A stretch of DNA of 64,000 bases from Chryseobacterium camelliae. GTDB taxonomy: Bacteria; Bacteroidota; Bacteroidia; Flavobacteriales; Weeksellaceae. The notes beneath the pieces were generated by a model, which had not been told where the DNA came from, searched no databases, and was given only the letters and a program-made list of their open reading frames with translations. The translations under genes and the position numbers were made by a program. Of the stretch, positions 50,961 through 59,684 are shown in pieces. The number at the start of each line of letters is the position of its first letter. Positions within the stretch are counted from its first letter, which is position 1. The stretch covers positions 434,001-498,000 of the forward strand of contig NZ_CP115859.1 of assembly GCF_027920545.1 (NCBI RefSeq), given 5' to 3'.

Positions 50961-51356
50961 ATGGAAACACAAAACAAATCACAAAAAAGAAACAAAATCA
51001 TCTACTGGGTTTTTACCCTTTGGATGTCTTTGGGAATGGTTTCAACAGCAATTGTTCAATTAATGAAAAATAAAGATGAGCTGACCAATTTCACCCATCT
51101 CGGCTACCCTTCTTATTTAATGACCATTATCGGAGTCTGGAAAATTTTGGGTGTTATTACCGTTTTAATTCCCAAATTCCCATTGTTAAAAGAATGGGCT
51201 TATGCAGGTTTTTTCTTCGTTATGTCCGGAGCGGTTATTTCGCATATTACTGTTAATGATCCGTTTAGCAAAACTTTCCCGGCAGTTTTATTACTTGTTT
51301 TAGTGATTATTTCTTGGTATTTTAGACCTGCCGACAGAAAACTCTCTGTAAATTAA
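50961..51356 (+). CDS. DoxX-like membrane protein
   Basis: 131 residues with four membrane helices (VFTLWMSLGMVSTAIV; TIIGVWKILGVITVLI; AYAGFFFVMSGAVISHI; PAVLLLVLVIISWYF). DoxX-like family (DUF6, small quinol-oxidase-associated type); exact role unknown. 18 bases after the YdeI-type gene, hence probably in one transcript. Confidence 0.85.
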   Translation: METQNKSQKRNKIIYWVFTLWMSLGMVSTAIVQLMKNKDELTNFTHLGYPSYLMTIIGVWKILGVITVLIPKFPLLKEWAYAGFFFVMSGAVISHITVNDPFSKTFPAVLLLVLVIISWYFRPADRKLSVN

Positions 51357-51382
51357 CCCTGATCACCATAACAAAATTAAAT

Positions 51383-51940
51383 ATGAACAAAAAGAAACTT
51401 TCCACCACACAAAACGAAGAGCTTTTAAAGGTTCTGAAAACCCGTTTTGAGAAAAATATGAGCCGTCACAAAGGGCTGGACTGGGAAAAAATTCAGGCAA
51501 AGCTGGAGAAAAACCCTGAAAAAATATGGTCCTTACACCAAATGGAAGAAACTGACGGCGAACCCGATGTGGTGAGCTACGATAAAAAAACCGACGAATA
51601 TTTTTTCTTCGACTGCTCTCCGGAAAGTCCGAAACGCAGAAGCCTTTGCTACGATTATCCTGCCTGGGAAGCCAGAAAAGCGAATAAACCTGAAAACAAT
51701 GTTATTGACAAAGCTTCGGAGATGGGTATAGAATTGCTCACTGAAGAACAATATCGCCAGCTCCAGGAATTAGGAAAGTTTGATCTGAAAACTTCGAGTT
51801 GGATAAAAACTCCTGCAGCCATCAGAGAATTAGGAGGCGCTGTTTTCTGTGATCGCCGTTATAATACTGTTTTTACCTATCATAACGGAGCGGATTCTTA
51901 TTATGCAGCGAGAGGTTTCAGAGGGTGCCTGAAAGTCTAA
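51383..51940 (+). CDS. DUF4256 protein
   Basis: 185 residues. The block GLDWEKIQAKLEKNPEKIWSLHQMEETDGEPDVV and the C-terminal GGAVFCDRRYNTVFTYHNGADSYYAARGFRG fit DUF4256, a soluble family of unknown function that is often next to SRPBCC, YdeI or DoxX genes as here. 26 bases after the DoxX-like gene; last member of the string. Confidence 0.85.
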   Translation: MNKKKLSTTQNEELLKVLKTRFEKNMSRHKGLDWEKIQAKLEKNPEKIWSLHQMEETDGEPDVVSYDKKTDEYFFFDCSPESPKRRSLCYDYPAWEARKANKPENNVIDKASEMGIELLTEEQYRQLQELGKFDLKTSSWIKTPAAIRELGGAVFCDRRYNTVFTYHNGADSYYAARGFRGCLKV

Positions 51941-52015
51941 TTTTTTACAATAATTCAATAATAAAATGATTATTTTAGCGACTTCGAAATTTAGCTAACC
52001 CAACAAAAAAGGATT

Positions 52016-52516
52016 ATGAAAAAGTTGATCTTATTAAGTTCACTATCAGTTTTTTTAATGAACTGCAATAAAAAGACAGAAACGGCTGCTCCAAAAGCAG
52101 AAACAGATTCTACAGCAACCGCAGAAGCGGTAACTGATACTTTAGGACCAAAATCATTCTGTTATATGGGAGTAACCGGAAAGGACTCCGTATTTGCCAG
52201 TATTGATGACAATTTGGGAACCATCACCGGAAAGATGTCTTACAAAAATGCTGAAAAGGACAGTAATAAAGGTGATGTTTCCGGATATAGATCGGGAGAT
52301 ACCTTAAAATTAACTTATGAATTTGAATCTGAAGGCAAAAAAAGCGCAAGAGATATTTTCTTCATTCAAAAAGATAATTCTTTAGTAGAAGGCATTGGAG
52401 CCCATAAAGAAGAAAACGGGCAGGTAAAATATGCCAGTGAAAAAAACATCAGCTATAAAGACGGCCAAAAACTGGAAACAGCCGATTGCAATCTTGTAAA
52501 TAAAGGTTTAAAATAA
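52016..52516 (+). CDS. Hypothetical lipoprotein
   Basis: 166 residues. Signal MKKLILLSSLSVFLMNCNKK with lipobox Cys17, an Ala/Thr/Glu-rich linker, then a small beta-sheet domain (YMGVTGKDSVFASIDDNLGTITGKMSYKN). Similar uncharacterised lipoproteins are common in flavobacteria. No enzymatic motif. Terminator follows directly. Confidence 0.8.
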   Translation: MKKLILLSSLSVFLMNCNKKTETAAPKAETDSTATAEAVTDTLGPKSFCYMGVTGKDSVFASIDDNLGTITGKMSYKNAEKDSNKGDVSGYRSGDTLKLTYEFESEGKKSARDIFFIQKDNSLVEGIGAHKEENGQVKYASEKNISYKDGQKLETADCNLVNKGLK

Positions 52517-52518
52517 AG

Positions 52519-52550
52519 AAAAATGCAACTTGCTTAAGTTGCATTTTTTT
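52519..52550. terminator. Bidirectional terminator
   Basis: 13-bp perfect stem AAAAATGCAACTT / AAGTTGCATTTTT, loop GCTT, T-run; between convergent genes. Confidence 0.92.
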
Positions 52551-53580
52551 ATAGTTCTGTTTTGATGATTTCAATAAACTCATTGACAGGTTCATCATTG
52601 GTATTCCAGGAAGTAATAAGCCGGATTGCGGAAAAATTTTCATCTATTTTTTTCCAGACATAAAAATCAAATTTTTCAGTTAGTTTCTGAATAAGTTCAT
52701 TGCTCAAAATCGGGAAAATCTGGTTGGTATAAGTATCCGAAAGAAACTGTACTCCCCTTTCTTTCATCGCATTTTTAATCTTCATCGCCTGCTGATTCGC
52801 ATGCTTTGCCAGATCAAAATAAAGATCGTTTTTCATCAATTCCAGGAACTGAATTCCCAACAATCTGCCTTTTGCCAGCAAAGCTCCTTTCTGCTTAATA
52901 TTAAAAGCAAAATCCTGCTGAAGCTCCTGATTATTAATGACAATAGCCTCACCGATTAAAGCTCCGTTTTTAGTTCCGCCCAAATAGAAAACATCGGTAA
53001 GCTCCGCAACTTTTTCCAACGTCAGATCACTGATTTCAGAAGTTAAGCCATGTCCCATTCTTGCACCGTCCATAAACAAAAACAGATGGTTTTCTTTACA
53101 GAATTTTGAAAGTTCTTCCAGTTCTTTTAAGGTATAAACCGTTCCCAATTCAGTAGAATTCGAAATATATACCAACTTCGGCATTACCTGGTGTGGAATA
53201 TTTTTATGATTTTCCAGAACCGGAATGATATCTGCAGGAGTCAGTTTTCCGTCTTCTTTTTCAATACTTAAAATCTTATGTCCTGTTGCTTCAATTGCTC
53301 CTGTTTCATTATTGAGAATATGTCCTGTAGATGCAGAAATCGTACATTGATAAGGTCTTAACAAGGAAGAAATTACAATTAAATTAGCCTGAGTTCCACC
53401 GGAAACAAGATAAACTTCCGCGTCTGATTTTTTAATTTTTTGTTTGATTAATTCTTTAGCCTGCAAAGAATATTGATCTTCTCCATAACCTGCCTGCTGA
53501 TCTGTATTATGCTCTAAAAGAGCCTGCAAAATATTAGGATGACACCCTTCCGAATAATCGTTTTTGAATGAAAATTTCAT
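52549..53580 (-). CDS. Threonine aldolase family PLP enzyme
   Basis: 343 residues. It cleaves threonine or allo-threonine to glycine and acetaldehyde. Features: NDYSEGCHPNILQALLEHN, GYGEDQYSLQAKELI, SGGTQANL, a His for PLP stacking in ASTGHILNNETGAIE, LFMDGARMGHGL and the PLP lysine in FYLGGTKNGALIGEA. The small size and single domain fit the low-specificity bacterial enzyme. Divergent from the MntR-type gene. Confidence 0.9.
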   Translation of the reverse strand: MKFSFKNDYSEGCHPNILQALLEHNTDQQAGYGEDQYSLQAKELIKQKIKKSDAEVYLVSGGTQANLIVISSLLRPYQCTISASTGHILNNETGAIEATGHKILSIEKEDGKLTPADIIPVLENHKNIPHQVMPKLVYISNSTELGTVYTLKELEELSKFCKENHLFLFMDGARMGHGLTSEISDLTLEKVAELTDVFYLGGTKNGALIGEAIVINNQELQQDFAFNIKQKGALLAKGRLLGIQFLELMKNDLYFDLAKHANQQAMKIKNAMKERGVQFLSDTYTNQIFPILSNELIQKLTEKFDFYVWKKIDENFSAIRLITSWNTNDEPVNEFIEIIKTEL

Positions 53581-53633
53581 AGAGTAAAATTAAAAAAACT
53601 TAAAACATCAAGCACCAATAATTCATAATATTT

Positions 53634-53663
53634 TGTTAGATTTGTAATGAAAATCATCTAACA
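53634..53663. promoter_or_regulatory. MntR-type operator over its own promoter
   Basis: Perfect inverted repeat TGTTAGAT-N14-ATCTAACA (53634-53641 and 53656-53663). It encloses and overlaps the -7 box TAGATTTG (53637-53644), immediately upstream of the regulator's start. Confidence 0.65.
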
Positions 53664-53665
53664 TT

Positions 53666-54319
53666 TTGAAAACAACATTAACCGAAGAAAATTATCTCAA
53701 AGCTTTATTTCATCTGGTAGACAGTGAAAGCAAGGTAACGATTAATGAGCTCAGTAAATTTTTAACTGTAAAAATGCCGAGTGTTAACAATATGATGAAG
53801 AAGTTTGCTGAGAAAGGCTGGGTTATCTATGAAACCTATAAACCACTCATCGTTACTGAAAAAGGACGTCGTGAAGCTTCTTTGGTGGTAAGAAAACACA
53901 GGCTTACAGAAATGTTTCTGGTAAAAAAAATGAATTTCGGCTGGGAAAATGTACATGAGATTGCAGAACAGCTAGAGCATGTACACTCTGCTATCTTTTT
54001 TGATAAAATGGATGAAATTCTTGATTATCCTAAATTTGATCCTCATGGAGAACCCATTCCTGATAAAGACGGAAATATTATTGCTCAGGATCTGCAAAAA
54101 CTAAGCAGCTGCGAGCCTGGAGAAATTGTAACTTTTACTTCTGTAACACTTTCTGATGATGCTTTTCTTAATTATCTGACTGAAAGAAATTTATTGCTGA
54201 ACAAGAAAATAAAAATTGTCAAAATTGAAAGTTTCGACAAATCCATTACCGTAGAAGTTGATAAAAAACAGGAGGTCTTAAGCAGAAAAGCGACGGAAAA
54301 AATACTGGTTAAAAAATAA
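53666..54319 (+). CDS. Metal-dependent DtxR/MntR-family repressor, TTG start
   Basis: 217 residues from a TTG; the only nearby ATG (53648) runs into a stop after four codons. Three parts: winged helix (LTEENYLKALFHLVDSESKVTINELSKFLTVKMPSVNNMMKKF), metal-binding/dimerisation helices (RKHRLTEMFLVKKMNFGWENVHEIAEQLEHVHSAIFFDKMDE with His and Glu ligands), and a C-terminal SH3-like FeoA domain. Length fits iron/manganese repressors of this family. The 8-14-8 palindrome over its promoter indicates autoregulation. Confidence 0.9.
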   Translation: MKTTLTEENYLKALFHLVDSESKVTINELSKFLTVKMPSVNNMMKKFAEKGWVIYETYKPLIVTEKGRREASLVVRKHRLTEMFLVKKMNFGWENVHEIAEQLEHVHSAIFFDKMDEILDYPKFDPHGEPIPDKDGNIIAQDLQKLSSCEPGEIVTFTSVTLSDDAFLNYLTERNLLLNKKIKIVKIESFDKSITVEVDKKQEVLSRKATEKILVKK

Positions 54320-54721
54320 TCATTCATGAATATTTTATTCAATCTATTATTCATTTCTAAAATTTACGGAAAATGTAAAAAATTTCAGTCTCCTTAAGCT
54401 GAAGAATTCATTGTAAATTGTCTTTATTTCAGAAACAAAAAATTCACAACCTTTCTTGATTTACAGAGCTTTTATTTCAAAACTTTAAAAATCATCTTAA
54501 TCTGTTATAAATTTCTGTTAAAAAAGACTCCGAATTTTTCCCTTATCAGAATAGAAAAATATTGGAAATAAAATCAAAAACACCGATTAATAAAAGAATT
54601 AAAAGCATTTAAAAATTTCACAAGAGTGAAATAAACCCTACTTCTTAAAAAAAACAGGCTATTTTTTCCATCTTATATGGCATTGTCTTTGAATTTCAAA
54701 TGATAATTTAAATTTAAAAAT
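54320..54721. other. Intergenic region between the MntR-type gene and the secreted protein gene
   Basis: About 400 AT-rich bases with no supported ORF. TGTCTTTG at about 54685-54692 may be the -7 box of the next gene. No hairpin with a T-run was recognised after the regulator gene. Confidence 0.35.
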
Positions 54722-55276
54722 ATGAAAAATACTTTGAAATTATCAGTAGCTGTTTTTGGGCTTTTTGTTGCCACCCAGGCTAAAGCTCAAATACTTAATG
54801 GAAATGTTGGTGGTACTGTTTCCTCTAATGTTAATACCGGTAAAATTATCTCTGACGCCAAAAACGGAACTGCAGCAACAACAGGTAAAGTAAATGATGT
54901 AGTAAACAAAACAAAAACTTCGGCTGAAGATGCAACCAACAAGGCAAAAAGCACTCTTAAGTCTGGCAAAGAACAAAACTCCGCTACTGTAAGAACGGAA
55001 TCTTCAGTAAACACACAGGCATCCTCCAACGGAACTGCAGGGGTAGAAATAAACACCAATTCGGATGCGACCATACAAAATGGAAATTCTTCCGGTAACT
55101 CTCCTAGTGTAAAAGAACAGGCACAAAATGCGTCGAGCAAAGCAGGAAAAAAAATAAGCACCACAAAAGATCATACCGAAACAAAAATCAAGAAAGTGTC
55201 CGAGAAAGCTAAAAACATAACTCCTTCCGGACAGCTTAACACTCAAGTTTCAGGGCAGACTCATGTAGGTCATTAA
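54722..55276 (+). CDS. Secreted low-complexity protein, Ser/Thr/Asn/Lys-rich
   Basis: 184 residues. Signal peptide MKNTLKLSVAVFGLFVATQAKAQ. The mature part has no globular domain that I can see: it is hydrophilic, nearly free of aromatic residues and Cys, and has repeats of K/T/A/N words (ATNKAKSTLKSG, ASSKAGKKISTTKD, KKVSEKAKN) resembling late-embryogenesis-abundant or apolipoprotein-like amphipathic segments. It may be a periplasmic stress or adhesion protein; function unknown. It ends at a strong terminator. Confidence 0.75.
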   Translation: MKNTLKLSVAVFGLFVATQAKAQILNGNVGGTVSSNVNTGKIISDAKNGTAATTGKVNDVVNKTKTSAEDATNKAKSTLKSGKEQNSATVRTESSVNTQASSNGTAGVEINTNSDATIQNGNSSGNSPSVKEQAQNASSKAGKKISTTKDHTETKIKKVSEKAKNITPSGQLNTQVSGQTHVGH

Positions 55277-55297
55277 GATTTAAATACAATATAGAAG

Positions 55298-55340
55298 AGG
55301 TGGCAGATTTAATAATAAAGATCTGTCACCTTTCTTTTTT
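55298..55340 (+). terminator. Terminator of the low-complexity protein gene
   Basis: 11-bp stem AGGTGGCAGAT / ATCTGTCACCT (one G-U), 12-nt loop, T-rich tail. Confidence 0.85.
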
Positions 55341-55569
55341 CTGCATTTTCGAAAAAGGAATTCCAATAATTTTTTATACAGAAAAAAATTTGCCTGAAAT
55401 TTAAATGCATATAACATACAAAATTGATTACAATAGGATAATAAAAAATCTACATTACAACTGATTTTACACTATAATGAATTTAACAAGTAAAAGCATG
55501 ATTAAGGTAACAAAATCCGCAAATAAAGTGTTATTTTTAATCAAACACTTTAATTTAAAAGGAATAATT

Positions 55570-56043
55570 ATGAAAAACCGTATGTATAAGATAATTGCCA
55601 GCGCAATAATATTATCATCATTTCTAAGCTGTATACAAAATCCGGCTAAGGCGAATTGCCCGCAGATTGAGCAAGCTCAGAAAAACAAGGAAATCGTTCT
55701 TAAGTTTTATCAGGAAATGTTCGGGGATAAGGATATTTCAGCCGTTGACAGATATGTAACCAAAGACTATGTCCAACACAATCCAACGGTGGCTGATGGT
55801 GCAGATGCATTCAAAAAAGCCGCGTCAAATTGGTTTCAAGGAACTGAAAAAACAAAGGTTGATGTTCAGCATGTCGCTGCAGAAGGTGATTTAGTATTCA
55901 TCCATATTAAAAATACAAATGAGGACGGCTCATTGAAATCCACCATGGATATATTTCGAATTCAAGACGGAAAAATAGCGGAACACTGGGATGTTAACGA
56001 AAATGTGCCACAAAATTCAGCAAACCCACACCCCATGTTTTAA
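55570..56043 (+). CDS. SnoaL/NTF2-like lipoprotein
   Basis: 157 residues from the ATG at 55570; the frame opens upstream at 55477 but the lipoprotein signal begins here (MKNRMYKIIASAIILSSFLSC, lipobox Cys21). The mature domain NKEIVLKFYQEMFGDKDISAVDRYVTKDYVQHNPTVADG ... FRIQDGKIAEHWDV is a SnoaL-like cone-shaped alpha+beta barrel with the typical YVQHNP and EHWD pieces. The family includes cyclases and many uncharacterised proteins; substrate unknown. Confidence 0.88.
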   Translation: MKNRMYKIIASAIILSSFLSCIQNPAKANCPQIEQAQKNKEIVLKFYQEMFGDKDISAVDRYVTKDYVQHNPTVADGADAFKKAASNWFQGTEKTKVDVQHVAAEGDLVFIHIKNTNEDGSLKSTMDIFRIQDGKIAEHWDVNENVPQNSANPHPMF

Positions 56044-56243
56044 AAATTTATGCAGCAGCTAATTGGTCAGTTGAATTATTCACTTCAAAATCTCATCAAT
56101 AATAGATCACATAGAATTCTTCGGTTTTTTACTTTGGTCCGGTTGTCAGCCCTCAATCATATTAAGTAACTGTATAATCTTCTGGCAACTGGACGTTTTT
56201 AATAACAAAAAAATTCAGCAACGTTTTTAATAAGTCTTGAAAT

Positions 56244-56278
56244 AAAAAATCCCGAAAGTTTTAATTCCGGGATTTTTT
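56244..56278. terminator. Terminator of the T6SS gene set
   Basis: 11-bp stem AAAAAATCCCG / CGGGATTTTTT with a 13-nt loop; on the minus strand it follows the tssK-like gene by ~17 bases and has T-runs on both strands. Confidence 0.85.
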
Positions 56279-56294
56279 TAGCATTGTATGGTTG

Positions 56295-57434
56295 TTAATC
56301 CAAAACACTCCACCCTCTTTTCGGGTTGGTATTGGAAGAAACCTCCTGTTCGTTTACGATAATGTTTTCTTTTCTCTGACCAATATAATCCAGCTCGCTC
56401 AATTTTGAGAAGATGATTTCCAGGCTTTTCAACATCTGCTGAATATACAATAAAGGTTCTCCGCAATTGTGATGATCATAATTGGTTTCAGCTACAATCG
56501 ATAATTGATTTAATAAAGTATGAGGAGCAATTTCGCTCCATTCTAAGCTATAATTCAGCATTTCTTCCAGTTCCGCAGGAACCAATACTTGTGTAGCATT
56601 GTATAAATTCAAAGCTAACTTAGCAAAAGATTCTATCAAAAATACGGGTGGTTGCCAAGGCGTGATGTTTCTAAACTGAAAATACATATCCGCAAAAGTA
56701 GTAACCATCGTATTACACAAAAATTTTACATTCTGTGCCAATGCTGTATTCTGGTTTTTATGGGAAGCTTTTTGAATAATTTTAAAAGCATATTGTTGCA
56801 AATTCCCGATTGATTTTGCAAAACCATTATAATAATTCAGCAACGCAGGATGGCTTTGAACAGAAGTGCAAGGCGGAATAAAATTTGAATCTACCTGAGC
56901 AATATTTCCTTTAAGATCAACTTTCCCAACAATAAGATAATTCCCTCCTGAATAGCTGCTGTTTAGAGACGTTACCGGAAGTAATTCTATATGGTAATTA
57001 GACTGTGCGTTCGGATGTCTCGGCGGGATTTCTTCAGGATCAATATCTCCGAAAGGAACTTTATCAAAAGGATTTACAGAAATCAGAATATAGTATTCTC
57101 CATCTGCCTGTTCCTCATTCATGGATTTTGCCAAAGATTTTACACTCACTCTCCTATCATTAAGCTCTACCCTGTATCCCGCTAATGTAACGGCGCTACA
57201 ATGTTTGATCACCAACTGAACATCATTGGTTGCCGTATTATGAACATCAAAAATAGTTTTGTCGGTAAACTCGTTGGGAATGGGTAAAAGTCCGTAATTA
57301 TAATTGGTAATTCCTAATGAATTGGAATCTCTAATGGTATCAATTAAAAAATTATCCTGATCATTTAAATGTCTTTGGGAAACCTTCATTCCGTCTACCC
57401 AATTGATCGCAAAATGTTTAATGGGCTGTATCAT
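56295..57434 (-). CDS. Type VI secretion baseplate protein TssK-like (T6SSiii)
   Basis: 379 residues. The opening HFAINWVDGMKVSQRHLNDQDNFL corresponds to the TssK N-terminus (W..GM.l...HF..Q) that docks on the baseplate, and the rest has the beta-sandwich then helical-bundle layout (IPNEFTDKTIFDVHNT ...; LWNIC-like helices in the last third). It is shorter than proteobacterial TssK (~440). It joins the TssFG wedges to the membrane part of the apparatus. Third gene of a leftward tssG-tssN-tssK set; 27 bases after tssN. Confidence 0.8.
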   Translation of the reverse strand: MIQPIKHFAINWVDGMKVSQRHLNDQDNFLIDTIRDSNSLGITNYNYGLLPIPNEFTDKTIFDVHNTATNDVQLVIKHCSAVTLAGYRVELNDRRVSVKSLAKSMNEEQADGEYYILISVNPFDKVPFGDIDPEEIPPRHPNAQSNYHIELLPVTSLNSSYSGGNYLIVGKVDLKGNIAQVDSNFIPPCTSVQSHPALLNYYNGFAKSIGNLQQYAFKIIQKASHKNQNTALAQNVKFLCNTMVTTFADMYFQFRNITPWQPPVFLIESFAKLALNLYNATQVLVPAELEEMLNYSLEWSEIAPHTLLNQLSIVAETNYDHHNCGEPLLYIQQMLKSLEIIFSKLSELDYIGQRKENIIVNEQEVSSNTNPKRGWSVLD

Positions 57435-57461
57435 ATTAAATACTTTTATAATTTGTGTGTG

Positions 57462-58364
57462 TTATGATTTTTTGGCAATTCCTTCTTCTTCATGCTGAAT
57501 TACTCTTTTGCAAATCACCACTTCATTTTCTGAAATGCTGTTTGCAGAAATATCCTGATCGAAATTGATGTATTTTCTAAAGCTGAAAAATGATTTCTTT
57601 GTGTAAAAAATCCAGTAATAAGGCTCTTGCATGCTATCTGTAAGATGGATAACAGATCCAGGATTTTTATGATTATAATCGTCTACTACCCTATAAAACC
57701 AATCCCCGAAAGTAACTCCCGTCGGTAAAGTCTTAGCCTTAATTCTGAAACGGTTAGATTCTTCCAGGTTTTTGCTCAATTCTACATTCAGCACCATTAA
57801 TCTGTCAAAATCTGCACCTTCAAAGTCAGGAAGTTTTTGATCCGGCGAATACCTCCATGTTTTATAAATATCAACCGGAATGCTGATAAACTGAACATAG
57901 CAATAATGGAAAACCATTGGGACAAGAAATATGAAAACACTTGTCGCAGCCATTACCGGATAACCTATTCCTTTGCTCATCCAACCAAAGATCAATGTAA
58001 AAAGATAACCTCCGAATAGAATACACGTTAAGGAAAGTACAGACTCAAATAATATACTCATTGAGAAAGAGTCAATATGCTTTTTAAAATATCTATGCAG
58101 AAGATTAACATGGATAATTCCCAAAATGAAATAAATAATCTGGGCAATCAGATACCAGTAAGGATTAAAAGAATTTCTGGCAAAACCAAAAAAACCGGGT
58201 ACAGCTATACATAAACTGCACAGAAGAACATAAATAATAATGGTTTTGATTTTGATAGCAGGTTTACTTCGCCTGATGATTCCTAAAATAACCATCATAA
58301 TTACTGCAATCAAAGGCATTAAAATATATCTTAAAAATATACCTTTTACTGAAGAGATTTCCAT
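57462..58364 (-). CDS. Type VI secretion membrane protein TssN-like
   Basis: 300 residues. Five or more hydrophobic segments in residues ~10-165 (LMPLIAVIMMVILGIIR, IIIYVLLCSLCIAVPGFF, LIAQIIYFILGIIHVNLL, FESVLSLTCILFGGYLFTLIFGW, AATSVFIFLVPMVFHY) precede a cytoplasmic/periplasmic domain (FDRLMVLNVELSKNLEESNRFR ... FGDWFYRVVDDYNHK). This matches TssN, a component found only in Bacteroidota T6SSiii, which lacks the TssJLM complex; TssN may help replace it (family knowledge, partly inferred). Confidence 0.85.
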   Translation of the reverse strand: MEISSVKGIFLRYILMPLIAVIMMVILGIIRRSKPAIKIKTIIIYVLLCSLCIAVPGFFGFARNSFNPYWYLIAQIIYFILGIIHVNLLHRYFKKHIDSFSMSILFESVLSLTCILFGGYLFTLIFGWMSKGIGYPVMAATSVFIFLVPMVFHYCYVQFISIPVDIYKTWRYSPDQKLPDFEGADFDRLMVLNVELSKNLEESNRFRIKAKTLPTGVTFGDWFYRVVDDYNHKNPGSVIHLTDSMQEPYYWIFYTKKSFFSFRKYINFDQDISANSISENEVVICKRVIQHEEEGIAKKS

Positions 58365-58417
58365 TTGTCTTTTTTCAATTAATAATGTATTGGTGTCTGT
58401 AAATATAGTAAATTATT

Positions 58418-59359
58418 TTAGAGGAATGTAGAGTAGCCAAGACGGTTTGCATTTCTTTCATCGTCTTCCAGAGCGAAAGAATATTCCTGTTTTTCTGTAA
58501 TGAAATTTTCTTTTACATCTACACTTACCGGTAAAAAATAATCATATAGCGTATGGAGAATTTTTCTGAAAGGGCTTCCGTCAATAAACTTATTCATCTC
58601 AGCATACGGAATCGGTCCGATATTCACCACCCAATTTCTTTGTCCGTCCATATGACTTCCGCTCGGAATATAAGTAACTCCCAATCTGGAATTTCCCAGC
58701 AGCATCGAGTCATCATTCTCTTCTATTTTATCGATCACATTGGGTGCGAAAGTAACTTCTACCGGGATCTGAAGAAATGCGGTCATGCATCTCTCAAACC
58801 ACCTTTTATCTCCTCTGATCTGATGAAAAAACGGCAAGATATAAATGAAAATATAGGCATTCTGCTTGTCAAGCATAGTCACCAGAGGCCAAAGCTCACT
58901 GATGGTATCCAGTAAGGAATCTGTATCGCTGGAAATATCAAAATCGAATTCTTTCAGCAAAGCACTGATTTCAGTAAAGAAAATCTCCAATTCAAAAGGT
59001 TTGAAAAATTTTCTTGCATCCTCTTCCACTTTTTTTTGCTTCCGGATTTCTTTAACAACCGTTTCTACATTTTTCCTGGATGCTCCCAATGACGGTGGAT
59101 GAAACAAGCCTTCAGGAAGATAATCATAAATTCCTTCCCTATACGTTTCTATCGTAAAAACCTCTTCGTCAAAACCTAAGAAATGACTTGAGATTCCTTT
59201 AATATCCTTAAGATAAGCTCTGTCATTAATTCCCAGGCGTTCAATAAAAATATTGCTTACGGCTCTATGGTATTTTAACAGATTAACAGCCACAGCTTCA
59301 GCTTTAAAATCTGTCTGCAGCTTATTGTAATGCATATCTATAATATCATTCTCATACAT
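58418..59359 (-). CDS. Type VI secretion baseplate protein TssG-like
   Basis: 313 residues. The C-terminal half shows the TssG/VasB pattern: LGNSRLGVTYIPSGSHMDGQRNWVVNIGPIPYAEMNKFIDG followed by LHTLYDYFLPVSVDV, which corresponds to the 'iGPl ... FlPgg ... L..l...y' region. The N-terminal half is divergent (IDMHYNKLQTDFKAEAVAVNLLKYHRAVSNIF). TssG forms the (TssF)2-TssG wedge of the baseplate. It begins the three-gene leftward set; no tssF, sheath or Hcp gene is in the window. Confidence 0.75.
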   Translation of the reverse strand: MYENDIIDMHYNKLQTDFKAEAVAVNLLKYHRAVSNIFIERLGINDRAYLKDIKGISSHFLGFDEEVFTIETYREGIYDYLPEGLFHPPSLGASRKNVETVVKEIRKQKKVEEDARKFFKPFELEIFFTEISALLKEFDFDISSDTDSLLDTISELWPLVTMLDKQNAYIFIYILPFFHQIRGDKRWFERCMTAFLQIPVEVTFAPNVIDKIEENDDSMLLGNSRLGVTYIPSGSHMDGQRNWVVNIGPIPYAEMNKFIDGSPFRKILHTLYDYFLPVSVDVKENFITEKQEYSFALEDDERNANRLGYSTFL

Positions 59360-59654
59360 AGTATTTTCTGTGATTTTGGGCGTGTAAAGGTAATATATCT
59401 CCTATTATCGAAAAAATATTTCCTCAAAAAATTTCACTTTAAAAATACTAATTTAATCCCATTAAAAGAATAATCCATGCAATTATCCGTAAAAATACGG
59501 TAACAAAAGATAGAGTTTCTCTGTTTAAAGTTTATGCGCAATTTTAAAACAAAAAGAAATAAATTAACGAAATGCTTATTTAAATTAAATTTTATTAACA
59601 TGATGAAGCATAATAAATCTGCTGTATTGTACTCCTATTTCAGAAACTGAGCCG
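59360..59654. other. Divergent promoter region between tssG and the S1/P1 nuclease gene
   Basis: About 295 AT-rich bases without a supported ORF. It must contain the leftward promoter for the T6SS genes, but no clear -7 box was found on that strand. Confidence 0.35.
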
Positions 59655-59662
59655 TATCTTTG
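59655..59662 (+). promoter_or_regulatory. -7 box of the S1/P1 nuclease gene
   Basis: TATCTTTG. Transcription should start near 59669, which favours the ATG at 59685 over the one at 59673. Confidence 0.6.
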
Positions 59663-59684
59663 CACCCTGAAAATGTTATTTACA

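Noticed and set aside
54743..55246. Long open frames opposite the low-complexity secreted protein gene
   Set aside because: They arise from the skewed composition of the real gene; Cys/Phe/Leu-rich translations with no signal or domain.
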